Counted from the stretch's first letter, positions 38,143-53,836 are shown. The stretch is 64,000 nucleotides of DNA from Chionoecetes opilio (GCA_016584305.1 JACEEZ010000110.1:37088-101087); one strand, 5' to 3'. A program made the numbers and translations. Notes: generated by a model from the sequence alone, not told the origin.

Positions 38143-40810
38143 GGTGCCAATAGCGCATAGGGTAATTTTTCAAAGTCAATATTTTTCACGTACTTTGGTG
38201 GTATTCTGCCTTGTACTTAGAAACTGTCGTGTGCAAAGTTTCAGGCTAATCGGTTGATATTTAGAGTGTGGCGGATCGATCTTGAACATTTCCTCTTTTC
38301 GCCCTCAGGTCATGACCACGAGAAAGCAAACTGAAGTTGGCTTTCTTGGCCATAGTGTTCCTACTATCACAGGAGCAAAACTTCCCAGCCGTGGAGACGT
38401 TTTACGATGATTTTTCTACGCACACAAGGAAGAGAAGAAGACGGTGCAGCAGAGTGCAGCTGAGGCTGCAAAGGAGGTCCTCGACTTCTGGACACGAGCT
38501 AGGATCCCCACCATCGCAGAAACTAGCGTGAGGAGGAAGATTACTGGACTTTTCGACGAGTGGAAGATCCTGAGCAAAAGCAAGAATAACTCTGGAGTCA
38601 CGCCTGCCGAAAAACAGAAGACCTTCCAAGAAAGTCTCCCAGACCTTTTGGACATCGCCCACTCCGACGCCCTCACTCTGATGACCATTCCTGAAGACAA
38701 GGAATTCCTTCTTGCCCAGCGGGAGAAGGGGAGGCGGGGTTCGATGGCTGGTCTGGACAAGAAGCTGAAAGAATCGGTTTGCCGACGTGAAAGCTCTCTC
38801 TCACGTAGCCGTCAACAGACGCCAAAAGGAGAAGAGATGGGGGAGCTGGAGTCGTCATCGTCTGTCATCAAGTCCAGCCAACGCTGCCAACACATCGACT
38901 TCTTCTTCCGACGCCGGGGTCGCTTCTCCACCAAAGCGATTGAGGACACGGGGCACGAAGTCCGTCCTATCCCCTGATCTCGTCGGAGCCCTTGACAGAA
39001 CTGGGGTCAGTAGCCGCCAAGCCCTTCGAATTGTGGTGGCTACGGCAAGTAGCTTGGGCCACGATCCACAAGAGCTTGTGCTGAATCTGTCCATTCGACA
39101 GGCAAGAGCGAAGTACAGGTCCACTTTGGCGAAGGACATCAAAGAGACTTTCAGTCCTCTTACCCCTCTTACCGTTCATTGGGACGGGAAGATCCTTCCT
39201 CAGGACGATGGCACTCGCGCCGAAAGACTCGCCATCCTCGTCACAGGAGAAGGAGTGGAGAAGCTCCTAGGAGTCCCGGAACTGCACTCCGGAACTGGTG
39301 ATGCCGCCGCTACAGCTGTGTTCGAGGCTCTAGAAGACTGGGGGGTCCAGGAACGAGTCGTGGCGATGTGCTTCGACACAACCAGTGCCAACACTGGAGC
39401 CATCAATGGTGCATGCACCATCTTGCAACTGAAGATCAGCCGACCCCTCGTTTCACTTGCTTGCCGTCATCACGTCCACGAACTTGTCCTTGAGAAGGCC
39501 TTTCCTACGTGTTTGGGGTCATCTTCTGGTCCTGAGATCACCATCTTCTCTCGCTTCAAGGACTACTGGTCTTACATCAACCAGTCGGCAATAAACCCTC
39601 CCACCAACGAAGATCTGCCGGAGACTCTGGTCTCCAAGAGGGACGATCTCATTCAAGGTTTGAAACGTCTGCTTCAGACAAAGCAGCCCCGTGACGACTA
39701 TAAGGAACTCGCTGAGCTGAGCATCCTTTTCCTCAGCGGCGCTCTTCCGAAGACCTCGATCCGTAGCCCCGGAGCGCTTCATCGAGCGCGTTGGATGGCG
39801 CGTATCATTTACGCTCTGAAGATGATCTTGTTTCGGGAGCAGCTGACTGGAGTCGTCACACCTCGAGAAATGTCAGCCCTCCAGCGGTTCTCATCGTTCG
39901 CAACCGAGATCTACGTCCTGCGATGGTTCGAATCGACGGTTCCATCCTACGCTCCTGCCAACGATCTTGGATTCGCTAAGGACATCCTTCAGTACCACGA
40001 CGAAAGTATTCGGAAGGCCTGCTTCACCACTCTGAGCCGCCATTTCTGGTACTTGAGCGAAGATCTCATTGGCCTGTCACTGTTCGACTCACGTCTCCCT
40101 GTCTCCGACAAACAAGCAATTGTACAGGCCATTCTCTACTATGAAGGAGCCGAGGAACCCGCCAAGCGAATAAACCTCCCATCATCACAATACAAGTTCC
40201 TGCGGCAACACTGCCCTCCTTCGCCACAAAAAATTCCCTCCGCCTCTTCGAAGCTCTTGATATCAAGACCGACTTCCTGTCTGCCAACCCTCGGAAGTGG
40301 CAGGAAGAGGAATCGTACGTCGAGGCCTGCCGCCGAATCGAGGGACTTCGCGTCGTCAACGACACAGCCGAGCGAGGAGTGGCGCTCATCCAGTCCTTCA
40401 ACCTCCGGCTGACCAAAGACGAGGAACAGCGCCAGTTCCTCCTCCAAGTTGTGGAGGCCCATCGCCATCAACAGCCCGGGACCTCGAAGGCTTCCCTTCC
40501 CCGGCCAAGCCGGCCACAATGAGTGGGGTGGCTCCCCATGATACCCCCCCCACCGAGGGGCTAATACTCACCAAGAGGGGGACCAGCAGCCCTGCTGGGG
40601 AAGGGATGTCCGGCTTGTCCGCTTTCAAGAGATGACATCCCCTCCTTAATAGGCCAGTGCATAAGGGTAAATAACAAAGTTGTAATCCGCCACCCCTAAA
40701 TATCAACCGATTGAGGTCAAACGTTGCATACGATGGTTTCTTGCATAGATGCACTATTACACCAAAGTAGGAAGAAAAATTCAAACTTTTTATTTTTATT
40801 GGCACCCTAA
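38139..40810 (+). mobile_element. TTAGGGTGCCAATA DNA transposon, superfamily uncertain
   Basis: Perfect 14-bp terminal repeats (TTAGGGTGCCAATA at 38139-38152, TATTGGCACCCTAA at 40797-40810) abut AT tracts. A second, subterminal inverted pair lies inside: AATCGGTTGATATTTAG near 38248-38264 and CTAAATATCAACCGATT near 40695-40712, each next to a GGCGGA/TCCGCC hexamer. The 2.7-kb body is filled by one long transposase gene. AT flanks hide the target duplication. Confidence 0.8.
38312..40522 (+). pseudogene. RNase-H-fold transposase of the TTAGGGTGCCAATA element
   Basis: About 735 codons run from ATG at 38312 to TGA at 40520-40522. They are interrupted by a TGA at 38408-38410 and frameshifts near 38880 and 40200. 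The N-terminal third is basic and helical. The core has three candidate catalytic acids: D in VHWDGK (39183-39185), D in MCFDTTSANTG (39375-39377) followed by a CRHH cluster (39462-39473), and E in VVNDTAERGV (40370-40372). D followed by C-x-x-H resembles hAT transposases. The flanking motifs are unlike standard hAT. I recall similar uncharacterised proteins in cnidarians and arthropods but cannot name the superfamily. GC content is higher than in the neighbours. Confidence 0.7.
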
Positions 40811-41070
<260 letters not shown>

Positions 41071-41073
41071 TTA

Positions 41074-43682
<2,609 letters not shown>

Positions 43683-43760
43683 CAGTAAAAGCCTTATAAC
43701 TCGGCACTGTATAACTCGGAATTTGATATAACTCGGCATGGCAAAGACAGTTTTTTTTTT

Positions 43761-43803
<43 letters not shown>

Positions 43804-43804
43804 T
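43761..43804 (+). repeat. (TTTA)n microsatellite
   Basis: About 11 TTTA units are followed by a T-rich run. It may be the A-rich tail of the minus-strand SINE that follows. Confidence 0.85.
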
Positions 43805-43826
43805 TAATTAATTTTTTTTTTTTTTT

Positions 43827-44372
43827 TTTCCCTCGCCCGTGGTGGCGCAGGCAGGATTGTTATAGTGACCCCGGGGCCGGATAAGAGCTGTGGGGCCCCG
43901 GGGGGCTCAGCTTTTGTGGGGGCCCTATATTCGCACGAAAATTAAGCCTTTTGTGGGTATTTGAGGCCTATTTTTGGGGAAAGAACTTTTAAATGCTAAC
44001 GGGTATTCAGAGAAAAAGGATGAAACAGACGGGCAAATATGTTTTTTTTTTTGTAAATTCCCAATTTTTTTAAAATTTTTACTGCTTAAAAGCTAATTAC
44101 ATTTTTGGGGGCCCTTTTGGTGGGGGCCCGGGGGCTAGAGCCCCGTAGCCCCCCCGTTAATCCCCCCTGGTTTTGACGCCGGGGATTAAGGCTCACCCGC
44201 CCCCTGGTCCTCCCATCACTCACAGTCGAAGGGGAGTTAATGGACGGGGCATGTGGGGGTTTTTGGGGCCCTGACGGGCAAAAAGATTTCAAGTGGATTT
44301 TGGGTCCACTAGGGATCAACTGGGTCTTCGGAAAAACGCCACCCGGTGACTTTTAACCATTCTCTACCGCCA
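43827..44372 (-). repeat. tRNA-derived SINE, minus strand, interrupted
   Basis: The 3' part (CCCTCGCCCGTGGTGGCGCA) and the 5' part with the tRNA-like head (GGATCAACTGGGTCTTCGG on the plus strand) match the SINE at 57015-57356 in reverse. A G/C-rich segment of about 300 bp (roughly 43871-44173) splits it. The copy is heavily altered by small indels. Confidence 0.6.
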
Positions 44373-44732
44373 CCAAACTCATCTCATTTTTTCACTCGGC
44401 ATTCATGCCCTCACAACTTCTTGTGTGAACATTAAACAAAAGTCGGAAAAAAAAAGAAATCTCGGCTATTGAGTTTAAAACTGCTCTTTTCGCTTACCCA
44501 CTTACCTTCACTGGTAAGTTGTTTTTAGCTTTTAATGGCTTTTTTTTTTTTCTTTTTTTTTTTTCTTTTTTTCTTTTTTTTTTATAACCATATAAAAGGA
44601 CTTTGCAAATTCGGCACATTGAAAAAATGGGCAAGGGCCAGACCCCCTATCGGCCGAGTTAAGCTTTTACTGTACATATATTTTAATAAATAAATTTTAT
44701 ATATAAAATATATATATATATATTATATAATA

Positions 44733-45915
44733 CACAAACCTCGTTTTTCCCGGACTAAGGGGGGAGCACTGGTCCGGGGAAACCGCAAATGTCTGGGAAT
44801 CGCCAGTCCAGAATATCCCCTAAAAAGAAAAAAAAAAAAAAAAAAAAAAAAAGTTTCCCATGCCATTTCCCACCCCCGAAAGTTTACCCACTCTAGTTTT
44901 ACTTTCCCGGGAACCGCCAATTCAAACCCCCCCGCGGACTTTTTCGTCGCTGAGTGCTGCCACCCGGCGGGAGGGAGCAAAAGTGTTCAAAGTCTCTGAC
45001 ACGTTTCCCGCACCAGGGGCGTGGGGGTAGGGACTACGGAGGCGTGCAGGGGAACTTGAGTGTGTGTGCCCAAATATAAAAAATACGCCGCTGAGATGCT
45101 GCCACCCGGCGGGAGGCAGCAGAAAGTATTCAAATCTCAAAGACGTTTTCCCGCGCGGGGCATGGGGGTCGGGGAAAAAAGGAGGCCGTGCAGGTGAACC
45201 GTGAGTGTAGTGGCCAAATGTAAACAATACGACCGCTGAGCTGCTGCCACCGGCGGGGCACAGAAAGTGTTCAATAGTCTAAGAGACTTCCGCACCAGGG
45301 GCAGTGGGGGTCAGGGGGCTAACGGAGCTGTGCAGGTGAAACCCGGGGGTGTGTGGCCCAAAAGTAAACAATAGACCGCTGAGCATGCTGCCCCCTGGCG
45401 GGGGCAGCAAAAGTGTTCAATATCTCAAGAACATTCCCACCAGGGGCAGTGGGGGTCAGGGGACTAAAGGAGGCTGTGCAGGTGAACCAGTGAGTGTCGT
45501 GTGTCCAAATGTAAACAATACGACCGCGAGGATGCTGGCAACTGGTGGAGGCAGCAGGAAAGTGTTCAATGTCTCAGAGATGTTCCTGCACCAGGGGCAG
45601 TGGTGAGTCAGGGGACTGACGGAGGCCGTGCAGTGTGGAACTGTAGTGTCGTTGTGCCCAAATGTAAACAATACGGCCGCTGAAACATGCTGCCACCTGG
45701 CGGGAGGCGCGGACACTGACCAGGGATGACAGGAGACCGGTGGACCGCCGGACAACTTAGTCAATTTACGACAGGGACATGCATCAACGTAAAAAAGAAA
45801 AAAAAAACAAAAAACAAAAATTGTCCTGGGACTCTGACATATCCCGGACCTCGGATTTTGTCCGGCAAATCCGATATCCGGAAATGGAGGTCGGGAAATT
45901 GAAGGGTTTGTTGTG
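44733..45915 (+). mobile_element. CACAAACC MITE, expanded copy
   Basis: It matches the MITE at 2837-3459 at both ends (CACAAACCTCG.TTTTCCCGG at left, GGGTTTGTTGTG at right) and in the poly-A region. The central 140-154-bp unit is present about five times instead of once. Many single-base gaps relative to the other copy suggest decay or poor base calling. Confidence 0.75.
44951..45700 (+). repeat. Minisatellite of 140-154 bp units
   Basis: Unit starts (CGCTGAG..TGCTGCC) occur near 44951, 45090, 45232, 45375, 45523 and 45677. Each contains a GCACCAGGGGCAGTGGGGGT-like core and ends near ATGTAAACAATACG. It is internal to the MITE at 44733-45915. Confidence 0.8.
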
Positions 45916-45968
45916 TATATATATATATATATTATTCCTATATATTATATATTATATATATATATATA
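45916..45968. repeat. AT microsatellite
   Basis: A short interrupted AT tract lies between the MITE and family A copy 4. Confidence 0.85.
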
Positions 45969-48697
45969 CCTAATTGCCGGCGCATAAGACGCAGTTTTTT
46001 CCCTTAAAAGGAATGCAAAGTTCACCCTGCGGCTAAGCGGACACATTCAGCGCATGAAGAGGTCGGGCCAGAGAATGCAGAACAAAAAAAAAGCCGGTGT
46101 GTATACTAAAGGGGTTTGGCTTGATCTGGTGTGAGCAGCAGTCCACTTGTGAGCACTTTTTAGTAACTGTGTTATCAACAGTAAATTAATAATACTTAAG
46201 AAAAGGTGATTAATAATATTAAGAGAGGACAAGAGCTGGCAAGAAGATAGCGATGGTTGCTGCCAAGATGGGCCGTGTAAGAGTGTAAAACAGTCATCCC
46301 ACCCCCCGCTTGCGCTCTCCATTGTCAAAACGTTGATATCTCAGGTCTGCCGACTCACCAGGCGATACTTTTCCTCGGCGACGCCCTCCGCCGACCACCA
46401 TGGGTCATTACTCTCTCAGAGTCCATCCCCGCACCATGGAAAAGACAAAACATCCCGCATATTAGATGTAAGCATTAACCCGCATTCGACTCGGGTGCCA
46501 CACAAGTTGACACAACAGTTGGAAGAGATGATAGCAAGGGAGGGCAGAAAAATGGTGATGAGAATTTCGCTGGACGAGTATTGTTGATAAAATGGAATAG
46601 TGAATCAAAGAGCGTGTATAGTTTTTTTTTAGTTTGATCGTGTGAGAGGAAGGTGTAGTATATGGAGTCTGTCTTACACACAAGGATGGAGAAAGGGCGT
46701 CTTGTGCTTTGGAGTTTATGACAGCGAGTCATGTACAACGTGGAAAATTTAGAGGTCGCGCGGCGTGGTGGTATATGTGTGTCCTGTGGCTGACTGAATT
46801 ACCTGCTGGTGTTGCAGTTGTGTCATGAGTGAGAATAGGTCAGAGACAGCGTCAGGTCACACACAATCCTTGTGTCCCAGACAAGGAGGGTGGCCTAAGC
46901 CGAGCAGGTCCGTTGTGTGAGTTGTGTTAGTCGCACGCTACAGGATAGCAAGGTGGTGGATAGGAAACAGCATAGGCTTTGTACATCGCTCGGACCCCTC
47001 AAATCCTCACCCCTCTACCTTACGGATAAGGAAAACTGTAGGTAAAGAGTGCTAGTAAAAAGGCTGCCAAACGGTAGATGTAGAAGGGACAAAAGTCTTC
47101 CACCGTGCACCAAGCAAGACAAAGACCATCACGGCGCCCACATCGGCAGCCTCAAGGCCGAATCACACCATACCATCATGGTGACACGGCACCGTCTCAT
47201 CACATCCGTTAGAGTTCTACATTCAAACAAATAGACGTGTTACACTTAACGGTGCGCCGTTGTCAACTAAGAACTCCAATACACACCACCATCTGTCACG
47301 TAACGGTTCTCTGGGGAAGAATATTTTAACGTAATGAGACCTGTGCCGTTGCTGATAATTATCGTTTCTCAAGGCTTATGTACCCAAAAACAGGTCTTTT
47401 AGAGTCAACTCCTCTTCTTCATCAACAGAAGTGCTATTAATGCACAGTTTCTGCAACCATAGCCTCTGAGCACCATGTCTGCTTAGAGGGTGAGCAGTGA
47501 ACTGCGAAAATGCGGAACCGTGACTGAATAGTGTGAATACAAGGCACGGCTGACGGAACGCTGCCGTTTGATTTCAGTGTGGAACTAGCCTTCACCGTAC
47601 CTTCCGGGAAGACCAATCAACCCTCAGCGACTGTGATAGATTCATAGGTGTAACCAGGCAAATAATCGTCGAATTTCCCGGACAAACGGGGCCTTCAACA
47701 ATTACAAACAAATAAACACAGTGTAGAGATGCTACCTGTACAGACAGTGAGCAAGTTGACTAAATATTTCGAGTGAATATGTTTATTGGGCAACCACTGA
47801 TTTCGAGCGAAACTAAGTCCTCCTGAATAGGGGGGTTTTGATGTCGTTTGATATAATCGGCTCTGTTTGTGTCGGACATCAATGTTTGATTACAGTGGGG
47901 GGGGGGCAAAACCTGCCCTCAGGTCGCCCCGCATAACATTGCTACGGTTCACCTGCCATATTATTGGTAATATTCGTTTTTCTATATATCATCTGTTACT
48001 AAAACCAAACCCCACCTCAACCTAACCTAATTGATTAAACTAACTAATTTTTGGCTCAAATACGTAGATTTTCGGTTACTACGTGTAATTCCATTAATTA
48101 TTCAATTGCGCCCATGAAATGGGGTCAAAATACTCAGAATGAAGGAAAAGCTACACGAGGTGTAGGTTAAGAGTTGTAGGACTATTTGAAAGCCTATATA
48201 CCAAAGAATACCACTATCGATACTGCAAATATTCACAAAAGTCTAAACACATAGCAGAAAAAAGCAACAAAGCATACCTTAAACATTAAATCTAAGATAT
48301 ATGTCATCAGGTAGCAAAAATATTAGAAGATCAATTAGTGGGGCATCCTGCAATATATTTGAACGATTTTTATTATCCTGTCTTCATTCCCTTTGCATTT
48401 TAACTAGTATTAATTTTTCATTCACCATTCATTGCACTGGAAATTGTATATTTCGCGTACATGCCATAATCATTGCTTTCCCGCAAATCCTTTTTTTTTT
48501 TTAACACTTTGATAAATGTGTTGTGATTCGTTGAGCTGTGTTGCCTGTTTTTGTGTCTGTCTTGTCTGTGGTTTTAAATTTACAATTTTTTTCCCCCTCA
48601 AAAACACCAATATTTTTTTTTTCTAAAAAACCTCCTGTTGTAAAATTAGGGGGTGCGTCATAGGCGGAGGTGGTTTCTTAGCGCCAGGCAAAGACGG
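45969..48697 (-). mobile_element. Family A TIR element, copy 4 (inverted)
   Basis: The same element as at 3568-7211, in reverse orientation and more diverged. Its ends are CCTAATTGCCGGCGCATAAG and GCGCCAGGCAAAGACGG. The AAGGC-type nested inverted pair is also present. No protein is recognised. Confidence 0.8.
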
Positions 48698-48749
48698 TAT
48701 ATATATAATAGTATAATATATATATATATATATAGGTATATATATATAT

Positions 48750-48781
<32 letters not shown>

Positions 48782-48797
48782 TATAGATATATATATA
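48698..48797. repeat. AT microsatellite
   Basis: An AT tract lies between family A copy 4 and the inverted CAGGGAGG MITE. Confidence 0.9.
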
Positions 48798-48799
48798 AA

Positions 48800-50313
48800 C
48801 AGGGAGGTCCCCGGTATACGAGCATTCGAAATATACGAATCCGATGATACGAGATGTGTAAATTAGGGTCTAGTTTCAATATGTGAGCGAGATGAAAATC
48901 CAATGTTACGACATTTCAAACTGGGGTGAGTAAAATTACCAAGTTATTTACTAAGTTAATTACAAGTTATTTATAAAATTATAAAGTCATTTACTTACTA
49001 TTATGATTTTACCTAAGGTTTGTACGAGAATCAAATCTGAAAATATGAATAATTCTGGTGGCATCAGTACAAACATGTGGCCTACAAAAATTCACAACCC
49101 TGGGCGAGGAAGCCAGCAACGGACCGGGTAGTTGGCGAGCAAAACCTGCTCTCGCACTACCGATACTACTCCCTAATGACGGAAGCTATCAAAGCTGATT
49201 GAAAGCTCCCTCGACTAGGTCGTAAACGGTAGGAGGTTGTGACTGGCTAAGGCGTCATCTCCGTCACCAGCCAATGGGACAACAGTTTTTAAAACTTCGC
49301 GACCAATAACAAGCCAGCGATACATATCCGGGGAAGAAATGGCATGCCAGACTGCACTCTCCGCATTCTGTCCCCGTCATCAAAACTAATTCTCGTTTAT
49401 TTTAATGCTGTGCGTTTTTTTTAAGTGAGTTTAATGTATCAGATAGTAAGATATATAGTAAGGAGCCTGTGTTGTAGTGTCAGTGGTGGGTAGAGGTGTG
49501 TATGTGTGTTAAAATGGTGAATATTTGATATGGGGACGAGACTCCGCGGCACAGTATTTCTCCGTCACTCTTGCACCACCAGCCTCGGCCAGCATTCACA
49601 TCTTATTCATAACATCGAGCTTTATAATCACCCTGATTTAAGGTGACACACGGTGCTACATTGATTTAGATAATGACAAGTGGATATAACATCTCACCAT
49701 ATTCATAAAGTTGTATAAAATAACGAGTGATAAGACGTTTAAGCCTGCCCAAACCTACCTGGCGAGGAGGCGGCGGCCTGCCCCGTCGCCGCCTTCCTCA
49801 AAAAACCGCCGTCATCCGCTCACCTGTGCCTTCCGAAGAAGACAGTTCAGCTCCTACGCCTGTGATAGCACCATAGGATATCAACAGTGATCATAGGGAT
49901 TCCTCAAAGGGTCCTCACTTCCTACTAAATAATTACCAAGGAGATCTCCTCTGGCTGGCGGACATCGGCGCGCCCACCCGCACAACACAAACACCCCGTA
50001 TCAGCTGATAATATGTGCCATTCCTGAAGAAGTCAGGTCATCTCCCACGTCGATGTGATAGCACCATAGGATATCACCAGGATCATAGGATTCCAAAGGG
50101 GTTCCGCACCCCTACTAAGGAATCATTACCAAATTATGATCGCTTGAAGAACCATGTCGTTTTTTTTTTTTTTTTTTTTTATTTATAATTGTTGGTAGGT
50201 CCTGGAACCAAACTATATTTTGACGCATTAGTTATGTGTTTCGTTAGACGAGATTCACTTACGGAGTATGCCAGGTGGAACCTAACTGCCGTATCTTAGC
50301 AGGGACCTCCCTG
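48800..50313 (-). mobile_element. CAGGGAGG MITE, copy 2 (inverted, longer)
   Basis: The right end is the reverse complement of the left end of the 7222-7985 copy for about 90 bp (including CATTAGTTATGTGTTTCGTT). The left end reads CAGGGAGGTCCCCGGTATAC. The copy is twice as long and contains unrelated non-coding sequence, including a repeated GGAGATATC/CACCATAGGATATCA-like patch near 49865-50080. No protein is recognised. Confidence 0.75.
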
Positions 50314-50377
50314 TATATAGTATATTATATTATATATATATATTATATATACTATATATATATATATTATAATATAT

Positions 50378-50780
50378 GTTGAAGTTCCCCAAACTCGGCC
50401 ATTCTCAAGAAACTCTGGCAGACACCCAAAACTCCGGCTATGGTTCCGGATTTTATTCCAAAAACACGGCAGAATGCACCCAAAAATCCCAGCCGTAGGT
50501 TGCACGGTCGGCCGCTAGTGCCACCACCCACTAGCCGCTTGGTTCTCCCGCCGAATTTGTTTGTTGTTATTGTTCAGTGGTGTGTGACTGTAGAGGGGCG
50601 TACACTTTTATTTTGTGAATTCTACAGGTCTGTTATTGGTTAGTATGGCTCCAAACGTCAAACGTGATTTTCATGCTTTTTTCTACCTTAAATATTATCT
50701 ACGTTCTAAAAGTCTGGAAAAAGTAGCGTATTACTCGGCTCGGCGTTGTGCCGAGGTTGCCGAGTATGGGAAACTTCAAC
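50378..50780. mobile_element. GTTGAAGTTCCCCAAACTCGG MITE
   Basis: The left end GTTGAAGTTCCCCAAACTCG pairs with the right end GAGTATGGGAAACTTCAAC with a few mismatches. It is a 0.4-kb non-coding unit flanked by AT or TA-rich sequence. A frame from 50645 has no recognised family. Confidence 0.7.
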
Positions 50781-50810
50781 CTGATAATACGTATATATAG
50801 CGTATATATA

Positions 50811-53726
50811 CCGTATTTTGCGGAGCATAAGCGCACCTCGCCTAAGATGCACATCTAATTACAAGGGTTTTGAAGAGAAAAAAAATATGGTGTTTTGAGG
50901 GAAATTTTTTTCTTCGTAAAATTATCAAGTATTAAAAAAAAAGGGATTGTAGGGGAAAGCCAAGGAAAAATGAGCACGTACCTAAATACTGGATATTCAC
51001 AGTGACGTGAATGTGAATGAAAAATTATACTACAGTAGTAAATGTAAAGAGAATGACAAGTGTAACTCAGAAAATCGTGTCAGAAATCATAAGATATGCC
51101 CAGGATGCCCCAGACCTTGAATATTTAATATTTTGTACTTATGACAAATTAAAAAGCTTAGATTAATGTTGTAAGTATTGCCTTTGTGCTTTTCTGATAT
51201 GTGTATGAACGTTGTGAAAATTGCAGTATAGCTAGTGGTATTATTTGGTAGTAGGCTTTCAAAATGTCCTTAGGACTCTTACCGACCCCGTGTAGCTTTC
51301 TTCATTATTGAGTATTTTGAGCCCCGTTTCCCATGCGAGAATGAATATAATAGCATTACACGTAGTACGAAAATCTACCGTCTTCAGACAGAAAGTTAAG
51401 TTAGGTTACATCAGAGTAGGTTAGGTTAGAGGTGAGGTTGGTTAGTAACAGATGATATAGAGAAATAACGTGAAAAATGGTATACCAATAAATGGCAGTG
51501 TGAAGCGTAGCAATGTTTGCGTGGGCGTGACCTGGAAGGGCAGGTTGCCCCCCCACATAGCACACATGTAAACAAAATGAGTTCCGACAAAAAACGAGAG
51601 CCAGATTAATTCAAAACACATCAAACTATCAGGAGGACTTATAGGTTTCGGCTTCGAAACGGTGTGTCCAATAACAAAATTCAGAAGAATCTAGAAACAC
51701 TGTAAGGTAACCATCTCACCTGTGTTATTGTTGTAATGTGAAGGGCACGTTGTCGGGATCGAGGATATTGCACGGGTTACACCTATGATATATCACAGTC
51801 GCGAGGGTTGATAGTCTTCTCAGGAAGGGGTACAGGTGAAGGCTGATTCACCACTCTGAAATCATTGCCAGCGTTCCTGTTTCAGCCGTGCCTTGTATCA
51901 CACTATCGTACACTGGTTGTCATTTTCGGCAGTTCCTGCTCACCCTTTAGCAAGACCTGGTGCCTCCAGAGGCTGATGCTTGAAGAAATTGCATTAATGC
52001 ACTTCTGTTCGGATGAAGGAAGAGAGTTGAACTCTAAAAGACATTGTTTTTGGGTACATAAAGCCTGAGAAAACGAACAATTATCAGCACGGCACAGTCT
52101 CATTCGTAAAATATTCTTCCCCGAATACTGCATAAATAGCGCCTGTAGGCAAGTGGTGACCCGGGCTCGGATGGTAGTCTTGAGGTGCACTGATGGGGCT
52201 GCTGTGATGGTTGGTCCTCGCCCGTCGGTTAGCGCAGGCAGGATTTTTATAGTGAAAGCTGTGATAGAGGCTCAGCCACCCGCCCTGTGCTCCGATGCAC
52301 TCTCAATCGAAGGTAGAGTTGAGGGGGCAGGGCATGTGGGTGTTCTAGGCCACTCGATGGGCAGAAAGGTTTGGTTTTCTCGGGTGATCGAATGGATCAC
52401 CGAGAACGCCAGTCAGCGACGAAACCACTCAGATACCGCCTCCCCTATCGGTGGATTCGGCCTTGAGCCAGACGGTGTGGGCCGGATGGGTCTTGGGCTT
52501 GGTGTACCGTGTGGATGTCTGAGTTGTGGTTTGTGGTGTGCTTGTGTGTTGCTTTGTGGTTGGTGTGTTTTCTGTGGTTTGTTTTGTGTGGCTCTTGTTT
52601 GCTCTGGGGAAGCACTGTTGTCCTGTTCCTACAGGTACCATTGACAGCCTTTTTTTACTAGCACTCTTTCTATCAGTTTCCTTATCAGTAGAGGTAACAG
52701 GGGTGAGGATTGAGGGGTTCGAGGTGGTACAAAAGGCCTATGCTGTCTCCTATCCCCACCTTGCTACGACCCACTGTAGCGGCGCTAACACACCACGCAC
52801 ATACACACCTGCATCAGCTTAGGCCACACTCCTGTTCTGAGACCTAGGATTAGAGGCCGAGGGTGACCTGATGCGACTGACTTGTATCGCCGTACACAAC
52901 TGCAACACCAGCCAGGTAATTCAAGCAGCCACAGGACACACAGAGACACACGCCTGCGCACCCTTTGTCCCCCACGTTGTACAATGACCTCACTGGTCAA
53001 ATAAACTACAAAGCCACGACAGCCTTCTCAATCCTTGTGTGCAAGACCGACCTCCCCAAAGGAAATCACAGCACCCTCTCCACCCGCTACACTCTCAAAT
53101 AATAAATACTTTACACGCCTCTGTGTTTCACTATTCAATTTATCAACAATACTCATTACAGCGAAAATCCAAGCACTATTTTCTGCCTCCACCTTCTATC
53201 ATCTCATTTCAAATGTTGTGTCAACTTGTTGGCCCGAGCGAATGGGGTTAAGGCGACATCTAATATGCGGGATGGTTTGTCTTTCCATGGGATGTGTGGT
53301 GGGGGAGGAGTTCTGAGCGGTAATGACCCATGTTGGGTGACGCGGAGGGCGTCGCCGAGACGAGTGTTATCAGACGTTTTATCAGAATGCGAGAGCAGCA
53401 GGGGGGTGGATGATGTTACATCTGACACGGCCATCTGGCAGCAAACACCGCTAATCTTGTTGCCCCAACTCTATTTTCTCTTCTAAACTCCAACCTTTTC
53501 ACATTAGTATTTATGACATGTGTTGAAAACACAGCTACAAATTTGTGCTCAGTGAATTACTGCTCAAACCACAGATAATTCAGACCCCTTTAGGAACGTA
53601 TACCCACGCGGCCTGTTCTGCATTCTCTACCCGAACCTCTCATGCACTAATATGGCGCAGTAGCGCTAGGGGAACTTTGCATTTTTTTGTAAGGGAAAAA
53701 GTGCGTCTTAGCGCTGGCAAATACGG
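50811..53726 (+). mobile_element. Family A TIR element, copy 5
   Basis: Its ends CCGTATTTTGCGGAGCATAA and GCTGGCAAATACGG match the other copies. The body follows copy 3 throughout but with many one-base deletions and insertions. A SINE (52133-52432) is inserted where the other copies read GAAACCGTTACGTGAC. Confidence 0.82.
52133..52432 (-). repeat. tRNA-derived SINE, minus strand, in family A copy 5
   Basis: The 3' hairpin tail (CGCCTGTAGGCA on the plus strand), the body (GGTCCTCGCCCGTCGGTTAGCG) and the tRNA-like head (GGATCACCGAGAACGCCAGT) match the 57015-57356 copy in reverse. Confidence 0.75.
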
Positions 53727-53836
53727 TCTATATCATATAATATATATATATATATATATATATAACAATATATATATATATATATAGATACTATAGTATA
53801 TATATATATATCTATATATATATATGAGTATATAGA
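53727..53836. repeat. AT microsatellite
   Basis: An interrupted AT tract lies between family A copy 5 and the LTR element. Confidence 0.9.

Larger units (their letters stand above)
43683..44672. mobile_element. CAGTAAAAGC MITE (Tigger-like) with nested SINE
   Basis: The left end CAGTAAAAGCCTTATAACTC and the right end GCCGAGTTAAGCTTTTACTG are inverted and TA-flanked (43681-43682 and 44673-44674). The interior has a (TTTA)n tract at about 43761-43804 and a SINE copy. It has no coding capacity. Confidence 0.75.

Noticed and set aside
44951..45700. A CRISPR-like array of repeats and spacers.
   Set aside because: Units of about 150 bp are homologous along their full length with no unique spacers. 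It is a minisatellite in a eukaryotic MITE.
47878..47930. A functional G-quadruplex or regulatory G-run near the centre of family A copies.
   Set aside because: The G or C run varies in length between copies and lies in a repeat. There is no evidence beyond composition.
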